46,266 bases of DNA, taken from positions 1 through 46,266 of the forward strand of contig JAHYJC010000036.1 in NCBI GenBank assembly GCA_019429275.1. Direction: 5' to 3'. Each line of letters begins with the position of its first letter. The stretch's first letter is position 1. Below the pieces are notes generated by a model, which saw only the letters and a program-made list of their open reading frames with translations, did no database searches and had not been told where the DNA came from. The position numbers and the translations under genes were made by a program. Positions 7,000 to 15,846 of the stretch are shown piece by piece. This DNA comes from Lentimicrobium sp. (lineage in GTDB: Bacteria > Bacteroidota > Bacteroidia > Bacteroidales > Lentimicrobiaceae).

Positions 7000-8265
7000 A
7001 TGGCAATATTGCCAGGACTAAATATTTATCATATGGAAAGAGATATTAATCAACTGATTCAGAATTGTTTGCAATTTTTCAGCGACAATTGTTACACGCA
7101 ACACCGGATCGACAAATACCAGTCATTGTGGAAATGCGGGATTCTAAGGTATATGAAGGAAAAGGACCTGACACGCTACACACCCTCTTTGGGACAACAG
7201 TATATTGCAGATTGTATCCCAAGTGATAACTTAAGACATGATGATCGTGAAAAGATCTGAAGCATACAAGTTCTCGATGATTGCATGATCCTTGGTTATA
7301 TCAGGAAACGTTCAGTTATTCCGGTAAACCATCCTTTGTACGGGGAAATCGGATTGGAAATGCAAAAGCTTATCAACCATTTGCAATCTTTACGGAGGAG
7401 TTCTGTTACCATTAAGAATTATCAACTATATCTCAATAGTTTTCTTGTTTGCCTCAACAGATCCGGTATTTATACCCTGAAAGGAATCACTGAACGCCAC
7501 ATGCTTGACTTTGTATCCACCACGAAGAACAATAAAATCAATGTGGTCAGCAGTTTACGTGTTTTGTCCCGCTACTGGCTTGAAAATCATCTGATTGAAT
7601 CCGACTTCGACCTTATCCTGAAAAGCTACAAATGGGTGAAACATGAAAAGGTACCCTCATTTTTTACTGTTGATGAGGTTCGTGCCATTGAAACATCCAT
7701 TGATCGTAGCAGCGGCGTTGGCAAACGCAATTATGCCATGCCGCTGTTGGCAAGCCGACTTGGACTACGTGCCTCTGATATTGCCCGACTTCAATTCTCC
7801 AATATTGACTGGGAGAAAAATGAGATCAGCTGAGTTCAGTATAAAACCGGCAATCCAATCTCCTTGCCTCTTTTAAATGATGTCGGCAGTGCGATTATCG
7901 ATTATCTGAAATATGGCTGTTTCAATTCGGAATCCCAACAAGTTTTTATCTCCAGCCGCGCTCCATATATCCCGGCCAATAAATCTATCGTGTGTTCGGC
8001 CATCCGGGAAGTCATACCAAAATCAAAGGTCGAAACAGACGGCCGTCGTCATGGCCCGCATTCTCTGCGTCACAGTCTTGCCTGCTGTCTTTTGAAAAAC
8101 GAAGTGCCGATGCCTGTTATATCTGAGACCTTAGGTCATGTCAAAACCAACACGACAATGACGTACTTGCGTATCGATTTAACCTCTCTGATGAAGTGCG
8201 CTCTTGCTGTACCACCCAACCCAGATGAGTTCTATACCCAGAAAGGAGAAGCGTTCTATGCCTAA
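7000..8265 (+). pseudogene. First tyrosine recombinase of the trio (ritA-like), two TGA stops
   Basis: One uninterrupted frame of 421 codons encodes an N-terminal SAM-like DNA-binding region and a full catalytic domain: Arg in SRLGLRASDIARL, Lys in QYKTGNP, HSLRH, GHVKT and the nucleophile Tyr in MTYLRI. TGA codons at 7258-7260 and 7831-7833 interrupt it. The second lies just before the catalytic Lys strand, so no active product is expected without readthrough. The start may be ATG 7000 or, more likely, the Met codon at 7033. Its last bases overlap the next gene's start by 8, typical of translational coupling in these trios. Confidence 0.8.
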
Positions 8266-8929
8266 GCGATTTGAATACCAGAGCGTTATTGCTCCATACA
8301 TCAGGGACTTTATCCATTTGAAGGAGGTCACCGGTTGTAATTTTCTTCGAGGCAAATGGATATTGCATGAGATCGACCAGTTCTTCCTTCGGATTAATAT
8401 GATTGAGCCTGTTATTACCAGGGAGCTTGTGCTTGCATGGCATAAAACCAGGGTCAATGACAGCCCTGCAACTATATACAGCAAATACTCAATCCTTGCT
8501 CAGCTCGCCCGGTACATGTCCCGGCAGGGATGTAATTGTTTTATCCCACGATTGCCCGAATATAATCGTTCCAAATCAGACTTTACTCCATACATCTTCA
8601 CGCACAACCAAATAGAGGGGCTATTGCAATCGAGTGACATGCTGAGAATGTATGACTGTCATATGAGCAATGCCTTGTTTTGTATTCCTGCAGCGCTTCG
8701 CCTCTTATACAGTACCGGACTGAGAGTCTCCGAAGCCCTCTCCATCAAAAATACCGATGTAAAGCTTGAGAAAGGATACATCCTCATTCGTAAGACCAAG
8801 AACGGCTCGGAAAGAATAGTTCCAATCGATGATAGTTTGCGCGGGGTGTTGCAACAGTATATCTCTTATCGCAACACGAAATCAAAGACTGGCCTCCATA
8901 CACTCGTTTATCTCTTATCTTCAATATGA
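8258..8929 (+). pseudogene. Second tyrosine recombinase (ritB-like), C-terminus deleted
   Basis: The ATG at 8258 overlaps the end of the first recombinase by 8 bases and follows a strong ribosome-binding site (AAAGGAGAA). The protein has the core-binding domain and the first half of the catalytic domain, including Arg in LLYSTGLRVSEALSI and Lys in IRKTKNG. At about 8868 the sequence switches to that of the third recombinase in another frame, giving an unrelated tail and TGA at 8929. The HxxR, His/Trp and Tyr motifs are missing, so it cannot be catalytically competent alone. Confidence 0.8.
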
Positions 8930-9662
8930 AGAGATTGATCATCTGCATGAATGGCTAAAGATACGTTCTATAAAGGCCATGAAAGGTGAAAAGAAAAACA
9001 TCAACTAGCTGACCACCGAAGGGATAAAACTACTGCTGGAGCAGCCAGATACTACAGCCGGAAACGGTCGCAGAAATCTTGCACTCTTGGCTCTCATGTA
9101 CGATACCGGGGCACGGGTACAGGAAATTATCGACCTGATGCCGGAATCGTTGAAAATAGAAAGCCAACCTTACACGATCAGGATCTTCGGAAAAGGCCGA
9201 AAATCAAGGGTAGTTCCCCTGATGGAAGAACAAATTGTCCTTCTGAAACGATACATGGAGGAAAACCATTTGTTTGAACTTTAAAAACTGAAGCATCCGC
9301 TTTTCTTCAACAGTCGAAATGAAAAGCTTACCAGATCTGGCGTAACATACATACTGAAAACATATGCTAACATGGCAAGACAGGTAAATCCGGGATTAAT
9401 ACCCGATAAAATAAGCTGTCATTCATTGAGGCACTTTAAAGCCATGCATTTATTGCAATCCGGCGTAAATCTTGTATATATCCGAGATCTTTTAGGTCAT
9501 GTCTCAACACAAACGACAGATGTCTATGCAAGAGCAGACTCTAAGCAGAAACGAGAAGCACTTGAAAAAGCTTATTTGAACCTTGTTCCTGAACAGGCCA
9601 ATAAATGTGAATGGGAGAAGAACCAGAACCTCCTGGATTGGCTAAAGAGTCTTCAACGGTAA
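8868..9662 (+). pseudogene. Third tyrosine recombinase (ritC-like), N-terminus deleted, two stops
   Basis: The frame starts abruptly at IATRNQRLASIHSF, a sequence normally about 90 residues into such proteins. It continues through LQYEEIDHLHEW, DTGARVQEIIDL (catalytic Arg), FGKGRKSRVVPL (Lys), HSLRHFKAMHLL, LLGHVSTQTT and Tyr in DVYARAD. In-frame TAG at 9006-9008 and TAA at 9282-9284 interrupt it. The fusion with the second gene looks like a single deletion removing the 3' part of one gene and the 5' part of the next. Confidence 0.78.
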
Positions 9663-9668
9663 TAATAT

Positions 9669-9684
9669 TATGCAAAGTCGTAGT
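9669..9684 (+). repeat. Inner recombinase-site-like repeat, right end
   Basis: TTATGCAAAGTCGTAG is an inverted partner of CTTCGACTTTGCATA (9729-9743) inside the right terminal repeat. The two make a palindrome about 75 bases wide, mirroring the arrangement at the left end. Confidence 0.55.
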
Positions 9685-9732
9685 GTAAAGTTGTACTATA
9701 ACTAATTGATCTACAATATGATTTTTGCTTCG

Positions 9733-9764
9733 ACTTTGCATATTGATATACTCTTCATAAAAAA
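9733..9764 (-). repeat. Right terminal inverted repeat of the recombinase element
   Basis: On the minus strand it starts TTTTTTATGAAGAGTATATC and ends ATATGCAAAGT. It matches 6879-6910 with four mismatches. Confidence 0.8.
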
Positions 9765-10692
9765 GCAACTCAATTTGCCATCGAAGTTTGTAAATCGCAG
9801 CAACCAGATCGGCACGCATTTCAAACAGGTTGGTCAAAAACTCAAATTTACGCTTCAATTCTCTGTCATAAAATCTTATTTTTCTGAGTTTTAGCTTGGT
9901 TTGACCGTTATCATCTTTTACTGTTAGGGTAATGATTTCATCTTCCTTAACCCCTGAATGGATATATTCTTCAATGGGCTAATTCTCAACTGATTCAAAA
10001 ACTGCATTGTCTTTTATTCGGGTTACAAAGCCTGTTTGGTGGTTGCAAAACTTTTGGAATGCTTTATAATCATTGTATCCCTTATCAAATACATAAATTA
10101 TTTTAGGATCCATTTTAAGCTTGCTTATCAATACATGATCATGAGTAGTTGCAGGTGTGAACCATACCATTTTGGGGACAGCTTCAACAACGTTCATCAC
10201 AGTATGTATTTTGATTCCACCTTTGCGCTTGCCGCTTTGTGGTTTTCGGCCAACACATTTTAAAATATCCTGAAATAGACTTATTGTAGAACTGTCAAAT
10301 ATCTCTATCTGCTTGTTTATTACATCTTTAATCCGGCTGTCCGAGATATGATGTCCATACCTTTGCAGTAATTGGTTTTAGATATATCCAAATGCATCAC
10401 AAGTACGCAGTTGATTAGCATCACTTAAAGTACTGCGTCTGGGGATATGATCTAATTGAAAATGTTTGGTTTTGCCTGATAATCCATGCATTGCGCCGGA
10501 TACCTCTCGTAAGGAAGTACACTTGGCAAAGGCGCAAAACAGCATGCTTATCAAGTGATCTTTGGTTTTAAACTTCTTGACGTACTTGTCAGTTTTATAT
10601 TTAATGACTGCTCTGGTTATGACCGAACTATCAATTAAAGAAATCACCTGTCCGAAAACCGAGGTATCGAAAAAATTTGTACTTTTATCCAT
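9765..10692 (-). pseudogene. IS4-type (DUF4372 group) transposase, truncated with two stops
   Basis: From ATG 10692 a single frame gives the DUF4372-type N-terminus (YVKKFKTKDHLISMLFCAFA, RRSTLSDANQ). It then gives the DDE elements FDSSTISLF, VFDKGYNDY and the Y-R-E signature (IYKLRWQIELLF). TAA at 10378-10380 and TAG at 9979-9981 interrupt it. After RWQIELLF the expected K-containing helix is missing because the gene ends exactly at the recombinase element's terminal repeat. The IS end beyond the start codon probably lies near 10790 (CCGGACAACAG), but its partner is absent. Confidence 0.8.
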
Positions 10693-11092
10693 GTAGTTTT
10701 AAGTTGTGGTGACCCAAAACTACAAAAATGAGTTGGGTTGTGCTTAATGCACTCCCTAACTCATTAATTTTACCGGACAACAGTGAATTTATATCCTTAG
10801 TTTTTTTCAGAGTTAAAGAAATATGCCGGTTTAATCCCAATCACTGAGAATTGGTTATTATTTCGATTGCTATCTGTATGAACCTTTGGCTGATTCGTCT
10901 GTTATGGTATACTAATTTCAAAAATTATGAATAATTGCATTTCTCAAACTGATAATTAAGTAAATAAAAAAGGATCTGAAACTTTAGTTTGAAATATCGG
11001 GGGTCATGCAAAAATTTTGTAGAGTCCAGAAACTACACAAAAACGGGGCGTAACTGAAAAGCCAAACGAGTAAGATTTAAAATTTTCGAAAA
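10693..11092. other. Non-coding junction between mobile island and chromosome
   Basis: The first 100 bases are the 5' flank of the IS4-type element, with a putative end near 10790. The remaining AT-rich 300 bases show no gene. They include an unremarkable leader for the amide hydrolase gene. I see no convincing promoter or repeat. Confidence 0.5.
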
Positions 11093-12148
11093 ATGGATAG
11101 AAGTTTAAAAATTTTAAGCATTATTTTAGTTTTATTCTTATTTTCCGGTTCTGTCGTTGAATCTGAAGCATGCACAAGGGTGGTTTACAAAGGACCCAAT
11201 AATACGATTCTTACCGGAAGAACCATGGATTTTTCCATAGAAATTCCAGCCAACCAATGGATATTTCCCCGCGGAATGAAGAGAAATGGTGAAGTTGGCA
11301 AAAACTCCATTGAATGGGTCTCCAAATATGGCAGCTTAGGGGTGAGCACCTGGGATATAGCCATTGCCGATGGAATGAACGAAAAAGGTCTGGTAACCAA
11401 TATGCTTTGGCTGGTTGAGTCGGAATACCCGGCTTTCGACAAGGAAGACACTAAAGATGGAATGTCTATTTCTCTCTGGGCTCAATACGTGCTCGACAAT
11501 TTTGCAACCGTTACAGAGGCTGTTGAAGAACTGCAAAAAGAATCATTTGCTGTAGTTTCTGATTTTATTCCAGGCACCGACAAATTCACCACTGTACATT
11601 TATCCATATCTGATGCAAACGGAGATAATGCAATTCTTGAATACATCCAGGGCAAATTGGTAATACACCATGATCCATCTTACACCGTGATGACAAACGA
11701 CCCACCCTTTGAAAAACAACTGGCAATAACAAAGTACTGGGAGAATATACCGGGCAAAACCTTTCTGCCGGGTTCAGTAACTGCAGCTGATCGTTTTGTC
11801 AGAGCTTCTTTTTTTATTAAAGCAATTCCACAAACCGACAATACAAGAGTTGCTGTAGCCAGTGTTTTCAGCGTAATCAGAAATGTATCCGTTCCTTATG
11901 GTTTCGAAATTGAAGGATATCCGAATTTATCCACCACCCGCTGGCGCTGTGTAGCTGATCAAAAAGATCTTGTATATTATTTTGAAACAGCGCTTACGCC
12001 AAACACTTTCTGGGTTGACCTTAAAAAAATCGATTTTAGTGAAAAAACGGGTGTCCGGAAACTTGATTTGTCGGAAAATAAAACCTACTCAGGCGAAGTT
12101 TCAGCAGAATTCAAAACGTCCAGGCCCTTAGTTTTTATAGGACTATGA
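11093..12148 (+). CDS. Linear amide C-N hydrolase, choloylglycine hydrolase family
   Basis: A 351-residue secreted or periplasmic Ntn hydrolase. Residues 1-26 form a signal peptide. Removal would expose Cys27 (ACTRVVY) as the N-terminal nucleophile. Arg43 and Asp46 (GRTMD) sit at +16 and +19 from the cysteine, the spacing seen in bile salt hydrolases and penicillin V acylases. An NxxG-type segment (DGMNEKGLVTNMLWL) follows. Family members cleave bile-salt amides, penicillin V or acyl-homoserine lactones; the substrate cannot be assigned. It overlaps the PsiE-like gene by 4 bases (ATGA), so the two are coupled. Confidence 0.85.
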   Translation: MDRSLKILSIILVLFLFSGSVVESEACTRVVYKGPNNTILTGRTMDFSIEIPANQWIFPRGMKRNGEVGKNSIEWVSKYGSLGVSTWDIAIADGMNEKGLVTNMLWLVESEYPAFDKEDTKDGMSISLWAQYVLDNFATVTEAVEELQKESFAVVSDFIPGTDKFTTVHLSISDANGDNAILEYIQGKLVIHHDPSYTVMTNDPPFEKQLAITKYWENIPGKTFLPGSVTAADRFVRASFFIKAIPQTDNTRVAVASVFSVIRNVSVPYGFEIEGYPNLSTTRWRCVADQKDLVYYFETALTPNTFWVDLKKIDFSEKTGVRKLDLSENKTYSGEVSAEFKTSRPLVFIGL

Positions 12149-12555
12149 ACCATACTTTCATCAGGAAATTTGAAGCAGCGGTATTTTACCTTCTTACTTC
12201 GATAATCTTGTTGTATATAGCTGTAGAAATTATAGAACTAATCTATCAGTTTGGCAAAGCAATTCTTACTACAGGAGATACAACAACAAGACTTTTGATT
12301 AGCAAAGAACAGACTGCTCTTGTTTTACCCGTTTTCTTTAATGTTCTGATTGCGGTAGAGTTAATTGATACATTCAATATCTACGTCAAAGAGCATAGCA
12401 TTAAGGTCCAGAGTATCTTATTGATTGGGCTTATTGCCATCGGACGGAAACTGCTTGTGCTTGATATAGGCCATGCTGATGGATTATCAAATATTGGCTT
12501 AGCGTCGATCATTATTGCTTTATCATTGGGATATTATTTAGTGAAAAAGAACTAG
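12145..12555 (+). CDS. PsiE-like phosphate-starvation-inducible membrane protein
   Basis: A 136-residue protein with four hydrophobic segments (about 12-32, 57-75, 88-105 and 114-133). It has the PsiE family middle region (LPVFFNVLIAVELIDTFNIY) and the IAIGRKLLVLDI motif. PsiE function is unknown even in E. coli, where it is induced by phosphate starvation. It begins inside the stop of the hydrolase gene (ATGA) and is followed after 19 bases by a structured terminator or RNA. Confidence 0.82.
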   Translation: MNHTFIRKFEAAVFYLLTSIILLYIAVEIIELIYQFGKAILTTGDTTTRLLISKEQTALVLPVFFNVLIAVELIDTFNIYVKEHSIKVQSILLIGLIAIGRKLLVLDIGHADGLSNIGLASIIIALSLGYYLVKKN

Positions 12556-12574
12556 GCAAAAAAAAATCAACAGC

Positions 12575-12668
12575 AAGCCGGACTTTTAACTCCTGTTTGC
12601 CTCAGGAGGCATTAACCACGATGCTAAACCCTTGCAGGTATTGGTGAATTAAAAGTTCGTGCTTTTTT
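12575..12668 (+). ncRNA. Structured RNA or elaborate terminator candidate
   Basis: A 15-bp closing stem pairs 12575-12589 with 12649-12664, broken by one bulged T at 12660, and is followed by six T. The 59-base loop holds two or three further hairpins: CTCCTG/CAGGAG (12590-12608, 7-base loop), GCAT/ATGC (12609-12624) and a weaker ACC/GGT (12628-12639). The U-run makes termination of the hydrolase-psiE transcript the simplest role. The multibranched interior is more than a terminator needs, so a small RNA or leader of the CYTH gene is possible. Confidence 0.5.
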
Positions 12669-12797
12669 GAAGTTTGTCACTTTATGATACCACATTGTAT
12701 TTACTCAAGAAAAGACGCATCCGTATAGTTGCGAAACATGATCAGCTATTTAGCCGAAACATTTTAAACTTCAGGGAATTAACATAAAAAGACAAAA

Positions 12798-13328
12798 GTG
12801 AATATCAGGAATTTTGAGTTCAAGGCGAAAATTAATGAAATAGAAAAATATGAAAGCAAGTTATTGACACTCAATCCAATATTTCATGGACTTGACCATC
12901 AGGTAGATACTTATTTTAATGTTAAACACGGAAGGTTGAAATTACGGGAAGGAAATATTGAAAACTCATTGATTAACTACGACAGAGAAAATGTTTCAGG
13001 TTCAAAAGAATCTCAAATCATTTTATACCAACATGAACCAAACGTTGCTTTAAAAAAAATATTAATAAGGCAACTTGGTGTAAAAATTGTTGTTGAAAAA
13101 AAACGGAAAATATACTTTATTGACAATGTTAAATTTCACTTTGACGTTGTTGAAAATTTAGGAACATTCCTGGAAGTTGAGGCAATTGACAGTAAACAAG
13201 AGTTTACAATAGGAGAATTGAAACAACAATGTGATAAATATTTTGACTTCTTTGAATTGACGCATGATATGATAATTGATACATCATACAGCGACCTGAT
13301 TATGGACAGGAGCGGGGATACCTGGTAA
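12798..13328 (+). CDS. CYTH-domain protein (class IV adenylate cyclase-like)
   Basis: A 176-residue protein starting at a GTG. The N-terminal FEFKAK corresponds to the ExExK entry motif of the CYTH fold, with Lys in place of the second Glu. Basic strands (GRLKLREG; VEKKRKIYF) and the acidic end GTFLEVEAID match the class IV cyclase/thiamine triphosphatase tunnel. Such proteins hydrolyse or cyclise nucleoside or organic triphosphates. The altered motif leaves activity open. It stands alone downstream of the structured element and converges on mnmE. Confidence 0.75.
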   Translation: MNIRNFEFKAKINEIEKYESKLLTLNPIFHGLDHQVDTYFNVKHGRLKLREGNIENSLINYDRENVSGSKESQIILYQHEPNVALKKILIRQLGVKIVVEKKRKIYFIDNVKFHFDVVENLGTFLEVEAIDSKQEFTIGELKQQCDKYFDFFELTHDMIIDTSYSDLIMDRSGDTW

Positions 13329-13373
13329 AGACAAGTTTTAGCTAGAAATGGCCGTGTAAATTCAGTCAGTGAA

Positions 13374-14777
13374 TCACTTTCCGATACAGAACTTCCCGAA
13401 AATATTTCCAAGTAACTCATCTGTAGTAACTTCTCCGGTAATGGTGCCCAGGTGGTGCAGTGCTTGCCTGATGTCGATGGCTATCAGGTCGGATGGGATA
13501 TTATCAGCAAATCCCTTTTCAATACTTTCGATGCTAAGGGCGGCCCTGGTCAGTGCTTCGAAGTGGCGAAGGCTGTAAACAATGGTTTTATCGCCGGTTT
13601 CACCGGTCTGTGCTGTTGAGAGCAAGCGGTCGGTGATAAGGTTGATGTTTTCATTTCGCTTGGCCGAAATAAACAAGGTGTCGAGTTCAACCAGGCGTTT
13701 GAAGGAATGTGGAGCCCTGAGCAAAAGATCGGTTTTATTGGCAACTGGAATAATCTGTTTGTCAGGATCTTCAAGCTGGACGCGGATATCGGCAATGGCA
13801 TCATCAATTTCTTTTTCGCTGGCAGTAGTAATATCGAAAACGTAGAGCACCACCGAGGCCTGATTCATTTTTTCGAAAGTACGCTCAATGCCAATGTTTT
13901 CAATGATATCCCCGGTATGTCGCAAGCCGGCTGTGTCAATAAAGCGGAAAGTTATTCCTTGAATGTTGATGGTATCTTCAATGGCATCGCGAGTAGTACC
14001 CGGGATTTCAGAGACGATGGCGCGTTCCTCATTCAACAGGGCGTTCAGCAAGGTCGATTTCCCTACATTCGTTTTTCCTGCTATGGCCACAGGTATGCCA
14101 TGTTTCATCACATTGCCAAGTGTGAAAGAAGCTTTGAGACTCAAAATTTCTGTTTTTATCTTTTCCAGAAGTTCAAACAATGCAGTGCGATCGGCAAATT
14201 CAACATCTTCTTCGGCAAAATCGAGTTCCAGTTCAATTAGCGAGGCAAAATCTACCAGTCGGGCCCTGAGTTCACCGATTTTTCTGGAGAATCCTCCCCG
14301 CATCTGATTGATGGCAAGGCGGTGTGAGGCTTCAGAGTTGGATGCAATGAGGTCGGCTACCGCTTCAGCCTGCGACAAATCGAACTTTCCGTTCATAAAG
14401 GCCCTCATGGTAAATTCGCCGGGTTCTGCTAGTCTTGCATCCTGTGAAAGCAGCAACTCCAGTATCTTTTGTTGCACGAAAACAGAGCCATGACATGAAA
14501 TTTCAACCACATTTTCGCCGGTGTAAGAGTGAGGTTTCCTGAAAATTGTGAGAAGTACTTCATCGAGCAGGTTTCCATCGGTTTCAATGTTACCGTAAGT
14601 TGCCTTGTGCGATTCAACACTTAATAGTTTGATTTCAGGATTTTTTGGCCTGAAAATAGATTGTGCAATCTCAACGCAATTATTGCCTGATAATCTGATG
14701 ATTGCAATGGCGCCCATGCCAGCAGGTGTCGATAGGGCGCAAATGGTATCTGTTGATGAAAGAAAATCTATATTCAT
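13374..14777 (-). CDS. mnmE: tRNA modification GTPase MnmE
   Basis: A 467-residue protein, the usual length. The N-terminal tetrahydrofolate-binding domain has TICALSTPAGMGAIAIIRLSG. The G domain shows G1 (GKTNVGKSTLLNAL, about 230), G2 (IPGTTRD), G3 (DTAGLRHTG) and G4 (NKTDLL). The C-terminal motif is CIGK. With MnmG it makes 5-carboxymethylaminomethyl-uridine at wobble U34 of tRNAs; the cysteine of CIGK is conserved. The partner mnmG is not in this window. It is divergent from sucD. Confidence 0.96.
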   Translation of the reverse strand: MNIDFLSSTDTICALSTPAGMGAIAIIRLSGNNCVEIAQSIFRPKNPEIKLLSVESHKATYGNIETDGNLLDEVLLTIFRKPHSYTGENVVEISCHGSVFVQQKILELLLSQDARLAEPGEFTMRAFMNGKFDLSQAEAVADLIASNSEASHRLAINQMRGGFSRKIGELRARLVDFASLIELELDFAEEDVEFADRTALFELLEKIKTEILSLKASFTLGNVMKHGIPVAIAGKTNVGKSTLLNALLNEERAIVSEIPGTTRDAIEDTINIQGITFRFIDTAGLRHTGDIIENIGIERTFEKMNQASVVLYVFDITTASEKEIDDAIADIRVQLEDPDKQIIPVANKTDLLLRAPHSFKRLVELDTLFISAKRNENINLITDRLLSTAQTGETGDKTIVYSLRHFEALTRAALSIESIEKGFADNIPSDLIAIDIRQALHHLGTITGEVTTDELLGNIFGKFCIGK

Positions 14778-14916
14778 GATGTTTTATTTTTCTGTACTTT
14801 TATACCCTCGTAAGAATGCAGTAATTTACAAAAATAAAGCGTCGAATTAGACAAAAATAGATATTTTTCATTTTAAGGAATAATATTTTAATTTAAAACC
14901 CAGCAAAAAAACGTTT

Positions 14917-15789
14917 ATGAGTATCCTGGTGAATAAAGATTCAAAAGTAATTGTGCAGGGATTTACCGGCACTGAAGGTACATTTCATGCTACCCAGATG
15001 ATTGAGTATGGTACCAATGTTGTCGGTGGAGTAACGCCCGGCAAAGGTGGCAGGTTCCATTTAGGGAAGCCTGTTTTCAACACAGTTTATGATGCGGTAA
15101 AGGATACCGGTGCTGATGTTTCAGTGATTTTTGTTCCTCCTGCATTTGCCGCGGATGCAATTATGGAAGCTGCCGAAGGAGGAATTAAAGTCATTGTTTG
15201 CATCACCGAAGGAATTCCTGTAAATGACATGATGATGGTAAAAGAGTATCTGAAAGGTCGCGATTGTCGTTTGATAGGTCCCAACTGCCCGGGTATCATT
15301 ACTCCTGGTGAAGCCAAAATTGGCATTATGCCTGGATTTATTCATCAGAAAGGCATAATAGGAATTGTCAGCCGTTCAGGCACACTCACTTATGAAGCCG
15401 TTGACCAGCTCACAAAAGCCGGTTTGGGCCAGACCACAGCTATTGGCATTGGTGGCGACCCGATCAACGGAACTTCAACCCGCGATGCAGTTGAATTGTT
15501 TATGAACGACCCCGAAACAAAGGGAATTGTGATGATTGGTGAGATTGGTGGAGGCATGGAATCCGAGGCGGCTTACTGGATTAAAGCTCATGGAACCAAG
15601 CCGGTGGTGAGTTTTATTGCAGGTGCTACTGCTCCCAAGGGTCGTACCATGGGTCATGCCGGAGCCATTGTGGGAGGTAAGGACGACACTGCCGAAGCTA
15701 AAAAAATCATACTCCGCGCATGTGGAGTTCATGTAGTAGATTCTCCGGCCGATCTGGGATCAAAAATGCTGGAAGTATTGAAATCATGA
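14917..15789 (+). CDS. sucD: Succinate-CoA ligase alpha subunit
   Basis: A 290-residue protein of standard length. The N-terminal CoA-binding region has [19 protein letters not shown]. The active-site segment [13 protein letters not shown] carries His247, the phosphohistidine. The alpha subunit pairs with SucC to convert succinyl-CoA and ADP or GDP to succinate. No sucC lies nearby, so the subunits are encoded apart. A terminator follows directly. Confidence 0.96.
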   Translation: MSILVNKDSKVIVQGFTGTEGTFHATQMIEYGTNVVGGVTPGKGGRFHLGKPVFNTVYDAVKDTGADVSVIFVPPAFAADAIMEAAEGGIKVIVCITEGIPVNDMMMVKEYLKGRDCRLIGPNCPGIITPGEAKIGIMPGFIHQKGIIGIVSRSGTLTYEAVDQLTKAGLGQTTAIGIGGDPINGTSTRDAVELFMNDPETKGIVMIGEIGGGMESEAAYWIKAHGTKPVVSFIAGATAPKGRTMGHAGAIVGGKDDTAEAKKIILRACGVHVVDSPADLGSKMLEVLKS

Positions 15790-15814
15790 AAATATCGTGA
15801 TTGTTATCTTTTAA

Positions 15815-15846
15815 AGCCATTTCTTTTTGAGATGGCTATTTTTTTT
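15815..15846 (+). terminator. Rho-independent terminator after sucD
   Basis: AGCCAT (15815-15820) pairs with ATGGCT (15832-15837), followed by a run of T that extends to 15846 and overlaps the stop codon of the convergent lipoprotein gene. Confidence 0.8.

Larger units (their letters stand above)
6879..9764. mobile_element. RIT-like element: three tyrosine recombinases between inverted repeats
   Basis: Terminal inverted repeats at 6879-6910 and 9733-9764 match at 28 of 32 positions, both starting TTTTTTATG on their inward-reading strand and ending TATGCAAAGT. Between them lie three consecutive plus-strand tyrosine recombinase genes, the arrangement known as recombinase-in-trio (RIT). All three are damaged (see entries), and roughly 0.6 kb at the second/third gene junction appears deleted. 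At 2886 bp the element is otherwise complete. The classification as RIT rests on gene order and overlap, not on a database comparison. Confidence 0.78.

Noticed and set aside
7258-7833. In-frame TGA codons in the first recombinase as selenocysteine or Trp recoding
   Set aside because: Neighbouring pseudogenes show TAA and TAG stops too, core genes use TGA as stop, and the sites are not conserved Cys/Sec positions.
12575-12668. A tRNA gene
   Set aside because: The fold has a long closing stem and short internal hairpins but no acceptor CCA, T-loop (TTC) or D-loop consensus.
14917-15789. Missing sucC as a sign of pathway loss
   Set aside because: Split sucC/sucD loci are common enough that absence from this window says nothing about the genome.
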